Shown: positions 1 through 8,170 of the stretch, piece by piece
How positions within the stretch are numbered: the stretch's first letter is position 1
Layout: the number at the start of each line of letters is the position of its first letter
Virus record (IMG/VR): IMGVR_UViG_3300048839_000569
Coordinates: 1 to 28,926 of that record
Source: a virus
Strand: one strand, 5' to 3'
Length of the DNA stretch: 28,926 nt
Translations under genes and position numbers: made by a program
The notes under the pieces: generated by a model
Database searches by the model: none
The model's input: only the letters and a program-made list of their open reading frames with translations
What the model was told of the DNA's origin: nothing

Positions 1-56
1 CTGATGCGGCAGAGGCCGATGCTTCGCATTCCGAATAGTTCGGCTGAATAATGAAA

Positions 57-98
57 ATACCCATGTATTAATATGCAATTGGATTCTTACATGGGTAT
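57..98. promoter_or_regulatory. Conserved 11-bp inverted repeat, 20-base spacer
   Basis: The arms ATACCCATGTA (57-67) and TACATGGGTAT (88-98) are perfect inverted repeats. The second repeat copy has the same arms at 28164-28174 and 28195-28205, with the same 20-base spacer length although the spacer bases differ. Preserved arms and spacing suggest a binding site for a dimeric protein, or a hairpin. Which protein binds is unknown. Confidence 0.6.
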
Positions 99-117
99 GT
101 TCAATATTCCGGCGGCA

Positions 118-136
118 CATACCCCCCGGGGGTATG
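118..136. promoter_or_regulatory. CATAC-GGTATG palindrome (candidate operator)
   Basis: The 19-base near-palindrome CATACCCCCCGGGGGTATG has 9-base arms around one central base. The other repeat copy carries the same site at 28225-28243 with a central A, and a degenerate 19-base relative with the same CATAC/GTATG ends is at 22164-22182 beside the packaging promoter. Repetition beside control regions suggests a repressor or activator site. Confidence 0.55.
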
Positions 137-395
137 CCGATCTCCCTCCCTACGCCATATCCACTAGACATACGTCCGGGGGAGATGACAGCACGTGCCC
201 GGGAAGGCGGTTGCGCGGGCCGCTGACGGGCGGAAGGGGTGGGAGTGGTGCCATCTATCCACCCGGCCTATGCGCGGCCCGCAAAAGCCCGCACAGTGCG
301 TCTCGCGCATGCGCGCATGTCTGACGCGCATGCATGTGCGCCCGCGCATGTTAGCTGCGCATGCGCGTTCCTACGCATACGTGTGGAACGTAGTG

Positions 396-734
396 TTAGA
401 TGCCTTTGAGACCACAAATTGTAAAGACGACTTCATCACGGATCGGCAGATTGCCGCCGCGTATGCTGGGATAGGTCGCTTCGATCAGGAGCCGCCGGCG
501 AGCTTCTGAGACGGCGCCGATCCGGAGATCGTCGCCGCTCAGTACAATGGTGACCGGGGTATCGGGAGTGGCGGGCACGGCGGCGCGGCCATTCACGACG
601 AGCCCCTGCGCCGTCAGGAGCGACCACGCGAACGTGGCCGGGGTGACCGGTGCCCCGGTTTCGTCGTGAATGGTCACATCAACAATGTAGGTACTTCCCT
701 CGATCGCGGAGGGAGACTGAAGCGTGATCGGCAT
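396..734 (-). CDS. Small predicted beta-rich tail protein (last gene of the structural operon)
   Basis: This 112-residue protein has no recognised family. The first ~70 residues alternate hydrophobic and polar residues, with a TYIVDVTIHDETGAPVTPA stretch typical of immunoglobulin-like folds in phage tail and adhesion proteins. The start is the ATG at 734, chosen because GAGG lies five bases upstream and the longer upstream extension lies inside the neighbouring gene. It begins 8 bases after the preceding tail gene ends and is the last gene before the left repeat. A role as a tail-tip or fibre accessory protein is inferred from position and composition only. Confidence 0.7.
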   Translation of the reverse strand: MPITLQSPSAIEGSTYIVDVTIHDETGAPVTPATFAWSLLTAQGLVVNGRAAVPATPDTPVTIVLSGDDLRIGAVSEARRRLLIEATYPSIRGGNLPIRDEVVFTICGLKGI

Positions 735-742
735 GGCGGCCT

Positions 743-1288
743 CTACGAAATAGTGATCGTCACGGTCAAAAGGAGCGATGTGGCGCTTGTTTTCGTGCCG
801 AGATCCTCCACAAACCTGTTGAGCATCGTCCCGCCCGAGGCGGCGTTGAACACACCTGCCTCGTTGATCGCGAAATTGCCGTTGGCGGTGCCGACGGTAG
901 CGCGAAACGTGAGCGTCTGGCCGGAGCGCTGCGGGTAGGTCGCGTCCATCGCCTGCCGGTGCGTGCTGGCGCCGATCAAATCGGTCTGGTTCGCCGCCGC
1001 TGCCGTGCTGCTGTTGCCGATGCCGATGTATGCATTGGCGTTGCCGAACGTCGTTCCGCCTGCGCCGATCAGCAAATCGAGCAGCAGACCAATGCCGGAA
1101 TTGACCAGGATGTTGTCGGCCTCGCGCACGTCGATCGGCGCGCCGGCCAGACCCGCGTCGATCTGCTCCGCCGTCCAATCCCCTGCGTAGTAAGCGGCAG
1201 TCAGCCGCCCCTTCCATTTCAGACCTTCATGCAGGTCGCCGCCGATAGCGGCGCCGATCGCGTCTGTGCTCATACTTCGATCAATCAC
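743..1288 (-). CDS. Tail-tip/fibre-like protein
   Basis: This 181-residue protein starts at a GTG whose GTGA overlaps the stop codon of the preceding lectin-like gene. AGGAGG lies five bases upstream, so translation is probably coupled. Residues ~60-150 have a Gly/Asn/Thr-rich pattern (GNANAYIGIGNSST, then FAINEAGVFNAASGGTML) common in phage fibre or baseplate proteins that describe an exposed beta structure. No catalytic motif is visible. It lies between the repeat-rich lectin-like protein and a small beta-rich protein at the distal end of the tail operon, which fits a receptor-side role. The exact family is not identified. Confidence 0.75.
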   Translation of the reverse strand: MIDRSMSTDAIGAAIGGDLHEGLKWKGRLTAAYYAGDWTAEQIDAGLAGAPIDVREADNILVNSGIGLLLDLLIGAGGTTFGNANAYIGIGNSSTAAAANQTDLIGASTHRQAMDATYPQRSGQTLTFRATVGTANGNFAINEAGVFNAASGGTMLNRFVEDLGTKTSATSLLLTVTITIS

Positions 1289-3153
1289 GGGATCCTCCTG
1301 ACAATGACCGCCGGAGCGGTGTTGGTAACGCTGGCCGCAGGCGCGGCCGGAACAATCTGAAATGCAGGCGATCGCACCTGCGCCGAAACATGCGCGGTGC
1401 GGATCTCTGCCGTTGCGCCCGCCCGCCGCGCCTGCGCACGCACATACGGCGGCTCAGGTCGTATCGGCGCCTGCGCGGCGCAGGTGTCGAGGGCGGTCGC
1501 GGCATCGGGGGCAACGGCGATGAAGAGTGCGCTGATGCTGTCGAGCGCAACGGCGGCATCGCCGATCGTCACGCTCCCGGCGCCGCCGACGGCATCAGCG
1601 GCGGCGCCGGCATCGCTCGCTACAACACCTGGCTGTGCGGCGATGGCATCGGCGCCGGTGGACGTATCCGTGAGGGCCGCCACACGCGCGCCGCTGGCAG
1701 CGTCCGCGCCTGCCCCGGCATCGGACACGAGCGCGCCGAACGTTGCCGCTGCGCCGTCGAGCGCCGCGCCGTTATCGGCGATGGCGGCTGTGCGGAGTGC
1801 CGCCGCCTGGTCGGTCGCTGCGCCGCTATCCGCAACGCTGGCCGTGCCGTCGCCGGACGTGCTGACGCTGTCGAGCGCGCCGGCGCTGTCTGCGATCGTG
1901 GCAAACCGCGCCGCCGCAGCGGCGTCCGTCGCGGCTGCGGTATCGGCAAGCGCGGCGGCCGTGAGTACGGCGATCGCGTCGTCACCGCTGGCCGTGTCGT
2001 CGAGCGTCGTGCGCAGTTCGGCGCTGAACTCGTCGGCGCTCGTGGCCGCATCGGTAACCAGACGGCCATAGACACTGGCAAGCGCATCGTTGCCGGTTGC
2101 GGCATCGTTGAGCCCGGCCACCGCCGCGCCCGTGACACCATCTGCCGCGCTCCCGGTGTCGCCCGTCGGTGTCGTAGCAGCGGCGGCAGCGGTGTCGAGC
2201 GCAGCGGCGCTGTCAGGGAGCGTAGCAAGGCGCGCCGCGGCGGCAGCGTCCGTAGCCGCCGCGGCATCGCTGATGCCTGCCGTTGCGATACCGCTGACCG
2301 CATCACCGCCGGCGGCGGCGTCTGCCGCGGTTGTCGCTGCCGCGCCGCTGAGATCGTCAACCGCCGCGCCGGTGTCGGGTAGCGTGACGAATGTGGTGCG
2401 CAGGCTGCTGAGTACGTCCGCGCCCGTGCCGCTATCGGCAATACTGGCGGTGCGCAGGCCGGCGATGCTATCCGCCCCGGCGCCGGTGTCGCTGCGCGTG
2501 GCTGCGCGTGCGCCGCTGACGGCATCAGCCCCGGCGCCGCTGTCGGTGCGTGTTGCGGTGCGTAGGCCAGTGACAGCGTCCGATCCGGAACCGCTATCGG
2601 TGACCGTCTCTTCGACCGGCGGGCTGGTGAGATTTCCTGCCTCCCAGTTGTCGATTCGTGACCGCGTCCCGCTCTCGCCGCCGTAGTAGCCGCCGACGCC
2701 GGGCGTCCCGGTGCTGTACGTCGAGTCGGTGAGGCTGAACACCAGATTGCCGTTGTGGTACCCGCGCAGGGTCGTTCCTTCGGCCTGAAGTTCAATGGTG
2801 TCGTTGACCGCAATCGTGCGCGCATCGTCATCCAGCGGCGTGTACACCCCGCCGGACGTGATCCGCCCGATGAAAATACCGTTGGACTGTGCGTCCAGGA
2901 TATAGGCCCCGGACGCCGATGCGCGCACGGCAACGCCGATCGTGACGTTCGGCCCGATCGCCACGATCGTCCCGCGCGCGAACTGGTCATTCTCAAACGA
3001 ACCTGCGCCTGTCCACTGGGCGTATCCGTCCCCGCCCGCGTCATTCTTCCGACACGAGTTGGTGTTGACGAAAAACGTCCCGACGCGGTTCGTCCAGTTC
3101 CCGCCGACGCCGCCGTTCGAGCGGTTGAAGTTGTCCGAGGCGATGATGGTCAT
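1285..3153 (-). CDS. Tail protein: lectin-like N-terminus plus ~21 Asp-rich 18-residue repeats
   Basis: The protein has 622 residues from the ATG at 3153, which overlaps the tape-measure stop in TGATG; a GTG one codon upstream is the alternative. Residues 1-175 resemble a concanavalin/LamG-type sandwich domain (DNFNRSNGGVGGNW opening, later GYHNGNLVF and GGYYGGE), a glycan-binding fold frequent in tail proteins. Residues ~181-565 are about 21 degenerate repeats of roughly 18 residues built on DSGxGADAVSGxRTA, with paired aspartates six residues apart. The final ~55 residues are Pro/Ala/Arg-rich. It directly follows the tape measure, where distal tail, fibre or adhesin proteins are encoded. 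Receptor or surface-glycan binding is an inference. Confidence 0.85.
   Translation of the reverse strand: MTIIASDNFNRSNGGVGGNWTNRVGTFFVNTNSCRKNDAGGDGYAQWTGAGSFENDQFARGTIVAIGPNVTIGVAVRASASGAYILDAQSNGIFIGRITSGGVYTPLDDDARTIAVNDTIELQAEGTTLRGYHNGNLVFSLTDSTYSTGTPGVGGYYGGESGTRSRIDNWEAGNLTSPPVEETVTDSGSGSDAVTGLRTATRTDSGAGADAVSGARAATRSDTGAGADSIAGLRTASIADSGTGADVLSSLRTTFVTLPDTGAAVDDLSGAAATTAADAAAGGDAVSGIATAGISDAAAATDAAAAARLATLPDSAAALDTAAAAATTPTGDTGSAADGVTGAAVAGLNDAATGNDALASVYGRLVTDAATSADEFSAELRTTLDDTASGDDAIAVLTAAALADTAAATDAAAAARFATIADSAGALDSVSTSGDGTASVADSGAATDQAAALRTAAIADNGAALDGAAATFGALVSDAGAGADAASGARVAALTDTSTGADAIAAQPGVVASDAGAAADAVGGAGSVTIGDAAVALDSISALFIAVAPDAATALDTCAAQAPIRPEPPYVRAQARRAGATAEIRTAHVSAQVRSPAFQIVPAAPAASVTNTAPAVIVRRIP
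1462..2610 (-). repeat. Tandem ~54-bp coding repeats, about 21 units
   Basis: These encode repeat units of roughly 18 residues with Asp at two positions six apart (DSGAGAD, DTGAGAD, DSGTGAD) and an Ala/Thr-rich remainder. Units near the N-terminal side (high coordinates) are closest to consensus, and later units drift to DAAAATD-like forms. Some carry insertions of a few residues. The regular acidic spacing could bind calcium or form a stiff stalk, but neither is shown. Confidence 0.85.
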
Positions 3154-6100
3154 CACACGCCCCGCTTCTTCATTTGGTAACGGAACTCTTCGGCGATCTC
3201 TTTCCCAAGGCGTCGACCATCGACGATGCTGGCAATCGCCGGAGTCGTCACCGTGATAGGAATGCTCTCGATGTAGGTGTCGCCTCCGCCTTGCGGTGCC
3301 GCTGTTGCGCTACTTCCGACGGCGGATGCTGCGATGCTCGCTCCGGCCGCCAGCGGCAGCGCGCGCTGGGCAGCCAGGATGCTGGCAACGGCAGACGTAC
3401 TGTCGATCGTGGGAAGCGGGATGCGCACGTTCAGGAGGCTGCGGGCCATGCGTTGGACGGCGTTCAGCGGGCGGTCGGACTCGGCGTCGATGCCGAGCTC
3501 CGCGCCTTGCGGAATGGAGCGCCCGAACTCATCACGGAACCGCTTGGAAGGCGACGCGGCGCCGATCGCCTTCATCGCTGCGCCCAACAAGTCGTTCGCC
3601 TTCTGCGCAACGAAGCGCAGGAGGGCGTCCCACCCGGCGTTGATGCCGTTACGAATGCCATCGACAATGGCCTTGCCGATGCCGGCCGCCGAACGCACGA
3701 TCAGATCGACTTGCCCGCCAAGATACGTTTCGATCCCGCTAATGACGGTGCCGAGTGCCTTCAGTAGTTCATCCAGCGCAACGACAACCCAGGAGATGAA
3801 GGCAGGAACCCATTGCGCTAAGGTGCTGACAATGCCGGGGATCTGGTCAATTAGCCATCCCAGGAACTCGCCGTAGAGAATACCCAGTGTCAGGATGAGT
3901 TGAGCCGCCGCCGGGCCAACCCACGAAATGAAAGCGATGATCCACTGTCCTAGCGTGCTGGCAATTCCCGGAACCTGTGCTGCAATCCAGCCATAAAACT
4001 GGGAAACGAGCGCAAGAAACTGCGCTTGCATCTGCGGCGCGCTGGTGACGATCCACTGAAAGAGCTCGGCGCCCCATTGTGCGAGTGCGGACACAATCCC
4101 TGGGATTTGCTGAGCAATCGCCGTCAGGAGCGTGCCGACGAAGATTGCGAAGGTCGTCAGCATCTCCGGGCCGGCCTCAACGATCCAATTCAGGAACGCG
4201 AATGACCACGCCTTCAGTGCGCCGATGATGCCGGGCAGTTGCCCGCCGACGGCGCCGATCACATTTGCGCCCACCTCGCCCATGAAGCCGAGGATGCCGG
4301 GGAGTTGCTGGCGCAGCCCTTCGAGCAAGCCCAACAGGAGTTGCTGCCCGGTCGCAATCAGTCCCGGCACGGCGCCCAGCAGCCCGGCGATGGCCTGCGG
4401 AATGACCTGGGTAAAGAACTGCGGCAGTCCGTTGACGGCACCGCCGATGCGGTCAATCGCCTGCTTCGGCATCTCGGCGGCTCTGCCGATCCGATCAAGC
4501 GCACCCTTCGCGGCCTCCGCCGCCTTATCGAAGGTCTCGCGTACCTGGGTAACGGACTCGCCAATCGCCGCGAACGGGCTGGTGATTTCGCCCGCCAGCG
4601 CCCCCAGCGCGCCGCCTCCGCCGCCCCCGCCCCCACCGCCAGCGGCCCGCCCGCTGCCCGACTCCTTTGCCGCCTTCTCCGCTTCCCGGCGCTGCTGATC
4701 CTCCAGGCCCGCAATCTGCTGCGCGACCTGATAGTATTCAGCACTGTCTGCACTGAGTCCTTGCTGCTTCTGTCGCAGGAGATCGAGCTTTCCAGCGGTG
4801 TCACTGGTTGCCAGTTGGTAGGCAAACTGCGCATCCGCCAGTGCCTTGGCTTCCCGCTCTTGCTCCGCAACGCGTGCTTCCTGTTCGCGCTGCACCTGCT
4901 GCTCGGCGCGCGACACTTCGCCCAGCTTGCGGTAGTACTCCTCGCTGCCCTCAGTTGTGGCGGCAAGCTCTTCGCGCAGGCGCGCCAGTTTCTCTTCGCT
5001 GCTGGCGACGCTCAGTTCGTACTCGCGCTGGGCCGCCGCTGCGCGTTGCGCGGCCCGCTCTTCTTCGGTGAGCCCTTCCGCCTTCGGCGCTTTGCCCCCG
5101 CCTCCGCCTCCGCCGCCCCGTTGTTGCTGTCCCTCCAGGCGCCGTTGTTCGGCCAGCAGTTGGTTCTGCCGCTCGTTGGCCTTGTTCAGCGCTTCTTGCT
5201 GTTCGAGTTGCCCCTGCGCCGCCTCTTGCGCCTGCTTCGCGGCGGCGACGCGCTGCGCAGCTTCGCGCTGTTTGGCCTGCGCGGCGGCGAGTGCGGCCCG
5301 CCGTTCGGCGATCAGTTGCGGGTTGCCGCCGGCAATGGCCTGTGCGAGAGCAACCTGTGCCTGTGCAACCGCCGTGCCGGCCGCCCGCTGATCCCGCTGC
5401 GCCTCGTTGAGTCGCTGGCTGGCTTCGAGCGTGGCGATGTAGGCGCGGGCCAGCCGCTCCGCCGCTTCGCCGGCTGGGCCGGCGGCCTCACGAATCGCGG
5501 CGAACGTGGACTCGCTGACGCTCCCGGCCTCACGCAACTCAGTGATGGCCGCCGTGATCGCCGCTTCGCTCCCGACGACGCGGCTCAGGATGTCCTGGTC
5601 GCTGTCGCCGGCCGCCGCCCCGGCGCTGCGGATCATGCTCTCGATGCCGCGACCCAGCGTGTCGAGCGCAGAGAGATCGGCTTTCCCCCAGCCGTCCAGA
5701 TAGACCTGCGCGGCTTCCGTGCCCCATGTATCCAAGTCAGGAAGCAGCGGCGGCGGTGATCCAGGGGTGAGCCAGTAGCTCACCATGTCGCCAATGACGG
5801 CCAGCGCACTGGCGACGGCACCCACGGCAGCCGCCATGCCGTCGGCGAACGCATTCACCAGGCCCGAGCCCCACGAACGGGCCGGGCCAATGAGACCAAC
5901 CAGGACTCCGCCGACAATGCTTGCCAGCCGCGCAAGCTGATCGAGCACCGGGTTGAAGATGCTCAACTGCACCACGCCGCTGGCGAAAGCAGCAGCCAGC
6001 GCGGCGATGATCGCAACCAACGCGCCCACGGGACTGAGCAGGAACCCGAACGCTGTACCCAGTCCGCCGATCACCAGGAGCAGCGGGCCGGCCGCAGCGG

Positions 6101-7622
6101 CGACGGCGGCAAAGGCCAGCACGCCGTTTGTGATGGCCGGGTTGAGCTCGGTGATACGATCGACCAGCCCGGCCACTGCCAGCACCGCATTTTCGAGCGG
6201 CCCCAGGAACGGCTCGGCCAGCGTGAGGCCAACCGTTTCCAGCGTGGATTTCAGACCGTCGAGCGCACCGAGCAGCCCGGAGTTGATCGCGGCGGCCTGC
6301 CGGGACGCGACGCCCGCTTGCCCGATCTGCGACTGAAGCGCGGCGAACCCTTCCGTCCCTAAACTTAGGAGCGGAATGATCGCCTTCATACCATCGGCAA
6401 GGAAGATGGTATTGAGCGCAGTGGCCTGCTGGGCCGGGGTGAGACCGCGCAGTCCGGCTTCTACGTTCGCCAGGAGTTGCTGGAAGGGCAGGAACCGCCC
6501 TTGCGCGTCAGTCGTGGCAATGCCGAGCTCGCGCAGTTTGGCGGCTCCGGCCTCGGTCGGCGCCTGGAGCTTGATGATTGCGTTCTTAACTGCGGTTGCA
6601 CCGTCGCTGCCCGACAGGCCCGACTTGGTGAGGGCGGCCAGCACCGTGTTGAGGTCGAGCACCGCCTGCTCTGCCGGGTAAATGTCGCCGGTGAGTGAGG
6701 CGAACGCAAAACCTGCCTGGGCCAGACCGTCACCCAGGTCGGTGATGTTGGCTGATGAGGCGTTTGCAGCGGCGGCCAGTTGATCAGCCACGACGGTGGC
6801 CTGATCGCCACTGAGGCCGAAGGTGTTGAGGGCCGCAGCTGTCAGGCGGGCGGCGGTCGCATTGTCGGTTTGGGCGGCAGCGGAAAGTTGGAGTACACCT
6901 CGCGATGCGGCGATCGTGTCTTCAACGCTGACACCGGCCTTCGCCAATTCCAGCATCGCTGTGGCCGCGTCTGCTGCCGATGTGCCGGGGAGCGAGATGT
7001 CAGAACCGAGCGCAATCGCTTCCGCCCGCAGCGCCGCCATCTGCGCCTCGGTGGCACCGGTCGTGGCCTGCAGGACGTTCTGCGACCGCTGAAACTCAGC
7101 GGCCATTTGGATGGCACTGCCGCCCACGGCCGCCAGCGGCACGCTAATGGCAGCCGTCAAAATGCCGCCGGTCGCGGCCATGTTCTGCCCGGCCTGCTGG
7201 ATCTGCCGCCCCGCGCTCGTTACCTGTGCGGCTACCGTCCCGGCCACGCCGCCGAGACTGCGGAGGCCGGTTTCGAGCGCCTTCACACCGCCGACGGCAC
7301 TTTGTGCCTGTGGCCCGGCGCGGGTGAACTGCTGGGTGCCGACTGCAACCTGTCGCCCTGCCTGCTGTGCGGCCTGCGCCGTCTGCGCAAACTGCTGATC
7401 CAGCGTGCGCAGTTCCAGATTTACTCGCGTGATGCCGCCGGGGTTCGACCCAAGCGCACTGAGTGCCTGATTGATTCGCGTGCTGGCAGCCTGCGCGGTT
7501 GCACTGAGTGCGTTATAGCTATCCTGTATCTGTTTGAAGGAATCGGCGACCGTCTTCGCCGCGCGGCGAAGACTTGAGACATCCAGGCGGATGCTGCCGG
7601 AAACCGATCCGAGGTTGGACAT
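3153..7622 (-). CDS. Tail tape measure protein (TP901-type core)
   Basis: This 1489-residue protein is the window's largest and sets tail length while guiding tail-tube assembly. Residues ~170-420 carry the TP901-type core (AAEFQRSQNVLQATTGATE, then SDISLPGTSAADAATAMLELAKAGVS and LNTFGLSGDQ...). Hydrophobic Gly/Ala/Leu segments occupy about 500-620. A long charged coiled coil runs ~740-950 and is interrupted by two poly-Gly tracts. Four exact-length 44-residue QxPGI repeats follow at ~1128-1303. The C-terminus has the ASPSKRFRDEFGR motif common in tape measures. The ATG at 7622 follows GAGG inside a strong hairpin. Tail-chaperone-like ORFs lie upstream and a tail-tip protein downstream, the normal order. 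Confidence 0.97.
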   Translation of the reverse strand: MSNLGSVSGSIRLDVSSLRRAAKTVADSFKQIQDSYNALSATAQAASTRINQALSALGSNPGGITRVNLELRTLDQQFAQTAQAAQQAGRQVAVGTQQFTRAGPQAQSAVGGVKALETGLRSLGGVAGTVAAQVTSAGRQIQQAGQNMAATGGILTAAISVPLAAVGGSAIQMAAEFQRSQNVLQATTGATEAQMAALRAEAIALGSDISLPGTSAADAATAMLELAKAGVSVEDTIAASRGVLQLSAAAQTDNATAARLTAAALNTFGLSGDQATVVADQLAAAANASSANITDLGDGLAQAGFAFASLTGDIYPAEQAVLDLNTVLAALTKSGLSGSDGATAVKNAIIKLQAPTEAGAAKLRELGIATTDAQGRFLPFQQLLANVEAGLRGLTPAQQATALNTIFLADGMKAIIPLLSLGTEGFAALQSQIGQAGVASRQAAAINSGLLGALDGLKSTLETVGLTLAEPFLGPLENAVLAVAGLVDRITELNPAITNGVLAFAAVAAAAGPLLLVIGGLGTAFGFLLSPVGALVAIIAALAAAFASGVVQLSIFNPVLDQLARLASIVGGVLVGLIGPARSWGSGLVNAFADGMAAAVGAVASALAVIGDMVSYWLTPGSPPPLLPDLDTWGTEAAQVYLDGWGKADLSALDTLGRGIESMIRSAGAAAGDSDQDILSRVVGSEAAITAAITELREAGSVSESTFAAIREAAGPAGEAAERLARAYIATLEASQRLNEAQRDQRAAGTAVAQAQVALAQAIAGGNPQLIAERRAALAAAQAKQREAAQRVAAAKQAQEAAQGQLEQQEALNKANERQNQLLAEQRRLEGQQQRGGGGGGGGKAPKAEGLTEEERAAQRAAAAQREYELSVASSEEKLARLREELAATTEGSEEYYRKLGEVSRAEQQVQREQEARVAEQEREAKALADAQFAYQLATSDTAGKLDLLRQKQQGLSADSAEYYQVAQQIAGLEDQQRREAEKAAKESGSGRAAGGGGGGGGGGALGALAGEITSPFAAIGESVTQVRETFDKAAEAAKGALDRIGRAAEMPKQAIDRIGGAVNGLPQFFTQVIPQAIAGLLGAVPGLIATGQQLLLGLLEGLRQQLPGILGFMGEVGANVIGAVGGQLPGIIGALKAWSFAFLNWIVEAGPEMLTTFAIFVGTLLTAIAQQIPGIVSALAQWGAELFQWIVTSAPQMQAQFLALVSQFYGWIAAQVPGIASTLGQWIIAFISWVGPAAAQLILTLGILYGEFLGWLIDQIPGIVSTLAQWVPAFISWVVVALDELLKALGTVISGIETYLGGQVDLIVRSAAGIGKAIVDGIRNGINAGWDALLRFVAQKANDLLGAAMKAIGAASPSKRFRDEFGRSIPQGAELGIDAESDRPLNAVQRMARSLLNVRIPLPTIDSTSAVASILAAQRALPLAAGASIAASAVGSSATAAPQGGGDTYIESIPITVTTPAIASIVDGRRLGKEIAEEFRYQMKKRGV
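3714..4241 (-). repeat. Four 132-bp tandem repeats in the tape measure gene
   Basis: Units start at 4241, 4109, 3977 and 3845 (read on the minus strand) and are exactly 132 bp apart. Each encodes 44 residues opening with QLPGI, QIPGI, QVPGI or QIPGI, followed by a Trp-containing amphipathic stretch (for example ALAQWGAELFQWI). Whole-unit gain or loss would keep the frame and change the tape length by 44 residues. Confidence 0.9.
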
Positions 7623-7626
7623 GGGG

Positions 7627-7656
7627 GCGGCGCCTCATAGGTGGCTGAGGCGCCGC
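7627..7656 (-). promoter_or_regulatory. Hairpin covering the tape-measure ribosome-binding site
   Basis: A perfect 11-bp stem (7627-7637 with 7646-7656) and an 8-base loop sit in the 79-base gap between the chaperone-like ORF and the tape measure. The 3' arm contains GAGG, the only evident Shine-Dalgarno sequence, and ends four bases before the ATG at 7622. Folding would hide the site and limit translation. There is no U-run, so a classical terminator is less likely. Confidence 0.65.
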
Positions 7657-7701
7657 GTGGAGTGGGGCGCGAAGCGGGGGGGCGCCAGAGGGCGCGGTGA
7701 C

Positions 7702-7974
7702 TTACCAGATCCCGTCTTCGGGGATCGCCATCGTGCGGATGGGGCCGACATTGCCGTACTGCGGCAAGGTCTCCAGCGGATCGGCAAAGGTCTGCGGCGT
7801 GCGACTGAGATCCGGGCGGGACGCGGCGCCGCGCTTCGTTTCCGTCGGCTGGGTTTGCTCGTTGTGCTTGAGTGCCTGCGTCAGCACGGCAACATCCAGC
7901 ATGTAGTCGTGCCACGAGCCGCGCAACACCGCGCTTGGTCGGCAGCCGTAGCGTTGTGCGACGGCGTCCAGCAT
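7702..7974 (-). CDS. Probable tail assembly chaperone, distal part
   Basis: The call is 90 residues from the ATG at 7974, chosen because GAGG sits five bases upstream and the longer 119-residue version lacks a site. Residues 1-40 (LDAVAQRYGCRPSAVLRG, then SWHDYMLDVAVLTQAL) resemble the helical C-terminal part of tail chaperones encoded just before tape measures. The remainder is polar and probably disordered. The frame stays open upstream to about 8061 and overlaps the preceding short ORF in another frame. The true product could therefore be made by +1 frameshifting rather than by separate initiation. The protein would help fold the tape measure during tail assembly. Confidence 0.65.
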   Translation of the reverse strand: MLDAVAQRYGCRPSAVLRGSWHDYMLDVAVLTQALKHNEQTQPTETKRGAASRPDLSRTPQTFADPLETLPQYGNVGPIRTMAIPEDGIW

Positions 7975-7984
7975 CGCCGCCTCG

Positions 7985-8143
7985 TCAGGATGCCGATGCA
8001 GGAAACGCGGCGATGGGGCCAACCCCCGACGTGGCGAGCGTGAAGATAGCCATCCGATCATCCCAGGGGATTTCCGTCACGAGCAGGCTGTTCGTGTAGC
8101 GCTGCACCAGAAACGCCCGCTCCGGCCCCGCCAACTCGGGCAC
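7985..8143 (-). CDS. Short ORF or frame extension between chaperone ORFs
   Basis: This 52-residue reading frame starts at the GTG at 8143, with AGGG seven bases upstream. It has protein-like content (FLVQRYTNSLLVTEIPWDD). It is in the same frame as the upstream chaperone ORF, separated only by that gene's UAG at 8171-8173 and nine open codons. It stops at TGA 7985-7987, eleven bases upstream of the next ATG. It may be a separate small gene, or the middle part of a longer chaperone made by UAG readthrough and a +1 shift into the downstream frame. I cannot decide from sequence alone. Confidence 0.5.
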   Translation of the reverse strand: MPELAGPERAFLVQRYTNSLLVTEIPWDDRMAIFTLATSGVGPIAAFPASAS

Positions 8144-8170
8144 ATCCTCACCCTGAGCGGCGTCGTCTAG

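Larger units (their letters stand above)
1..380. repeat. Left copy of long imperfect direct repeat, noncoding
   Basis: This stretch matches 28108-28466 in the same orientation. The first 60 bases align without gaps and I count 55 identities; similarity then declines, with small gaps, up to the shared GTTCC...CGCATAC segment near 367-380. The copy may extend left of the window. It is more AT-rich around 46-115 than its surroundings and carries an 11-bp inverted repeat (57-98) and a 19-base palindrome (118-136), both kept in the other copy. From about 300 to 366 it is rich in alternating purine-pyrimidine GCGCATGCGC blocks (305-314 and 357-366). I see no convincing gene. It lies directly downstream of the last tail gene, so it could hold regulatory or transcription-end functions, or be a product of recombination. 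Confidence 0.85.

Noticed and set aside
300-366. Possible CRISPR-like array from repeated GCGCATGCGC blocks
   Set aside because: Units are short palindromes with no regular spacers; better described as an alternating purine-pyrimidine tract.
73-509. Overlapping ORFs in the left repeat
   Set aside because: They are low-complexity or Cys/Arg-rich, lie in a duplicated noncoding segment and are not kept in the other copy.
3174-3767. Long plus-strand open frames throughout the tape-measure and lectin genes
   Set aside because: They are antisense shadows of GC-rich minus-strand genes: no ribosome sites, biased residues and better minus-strand frames.
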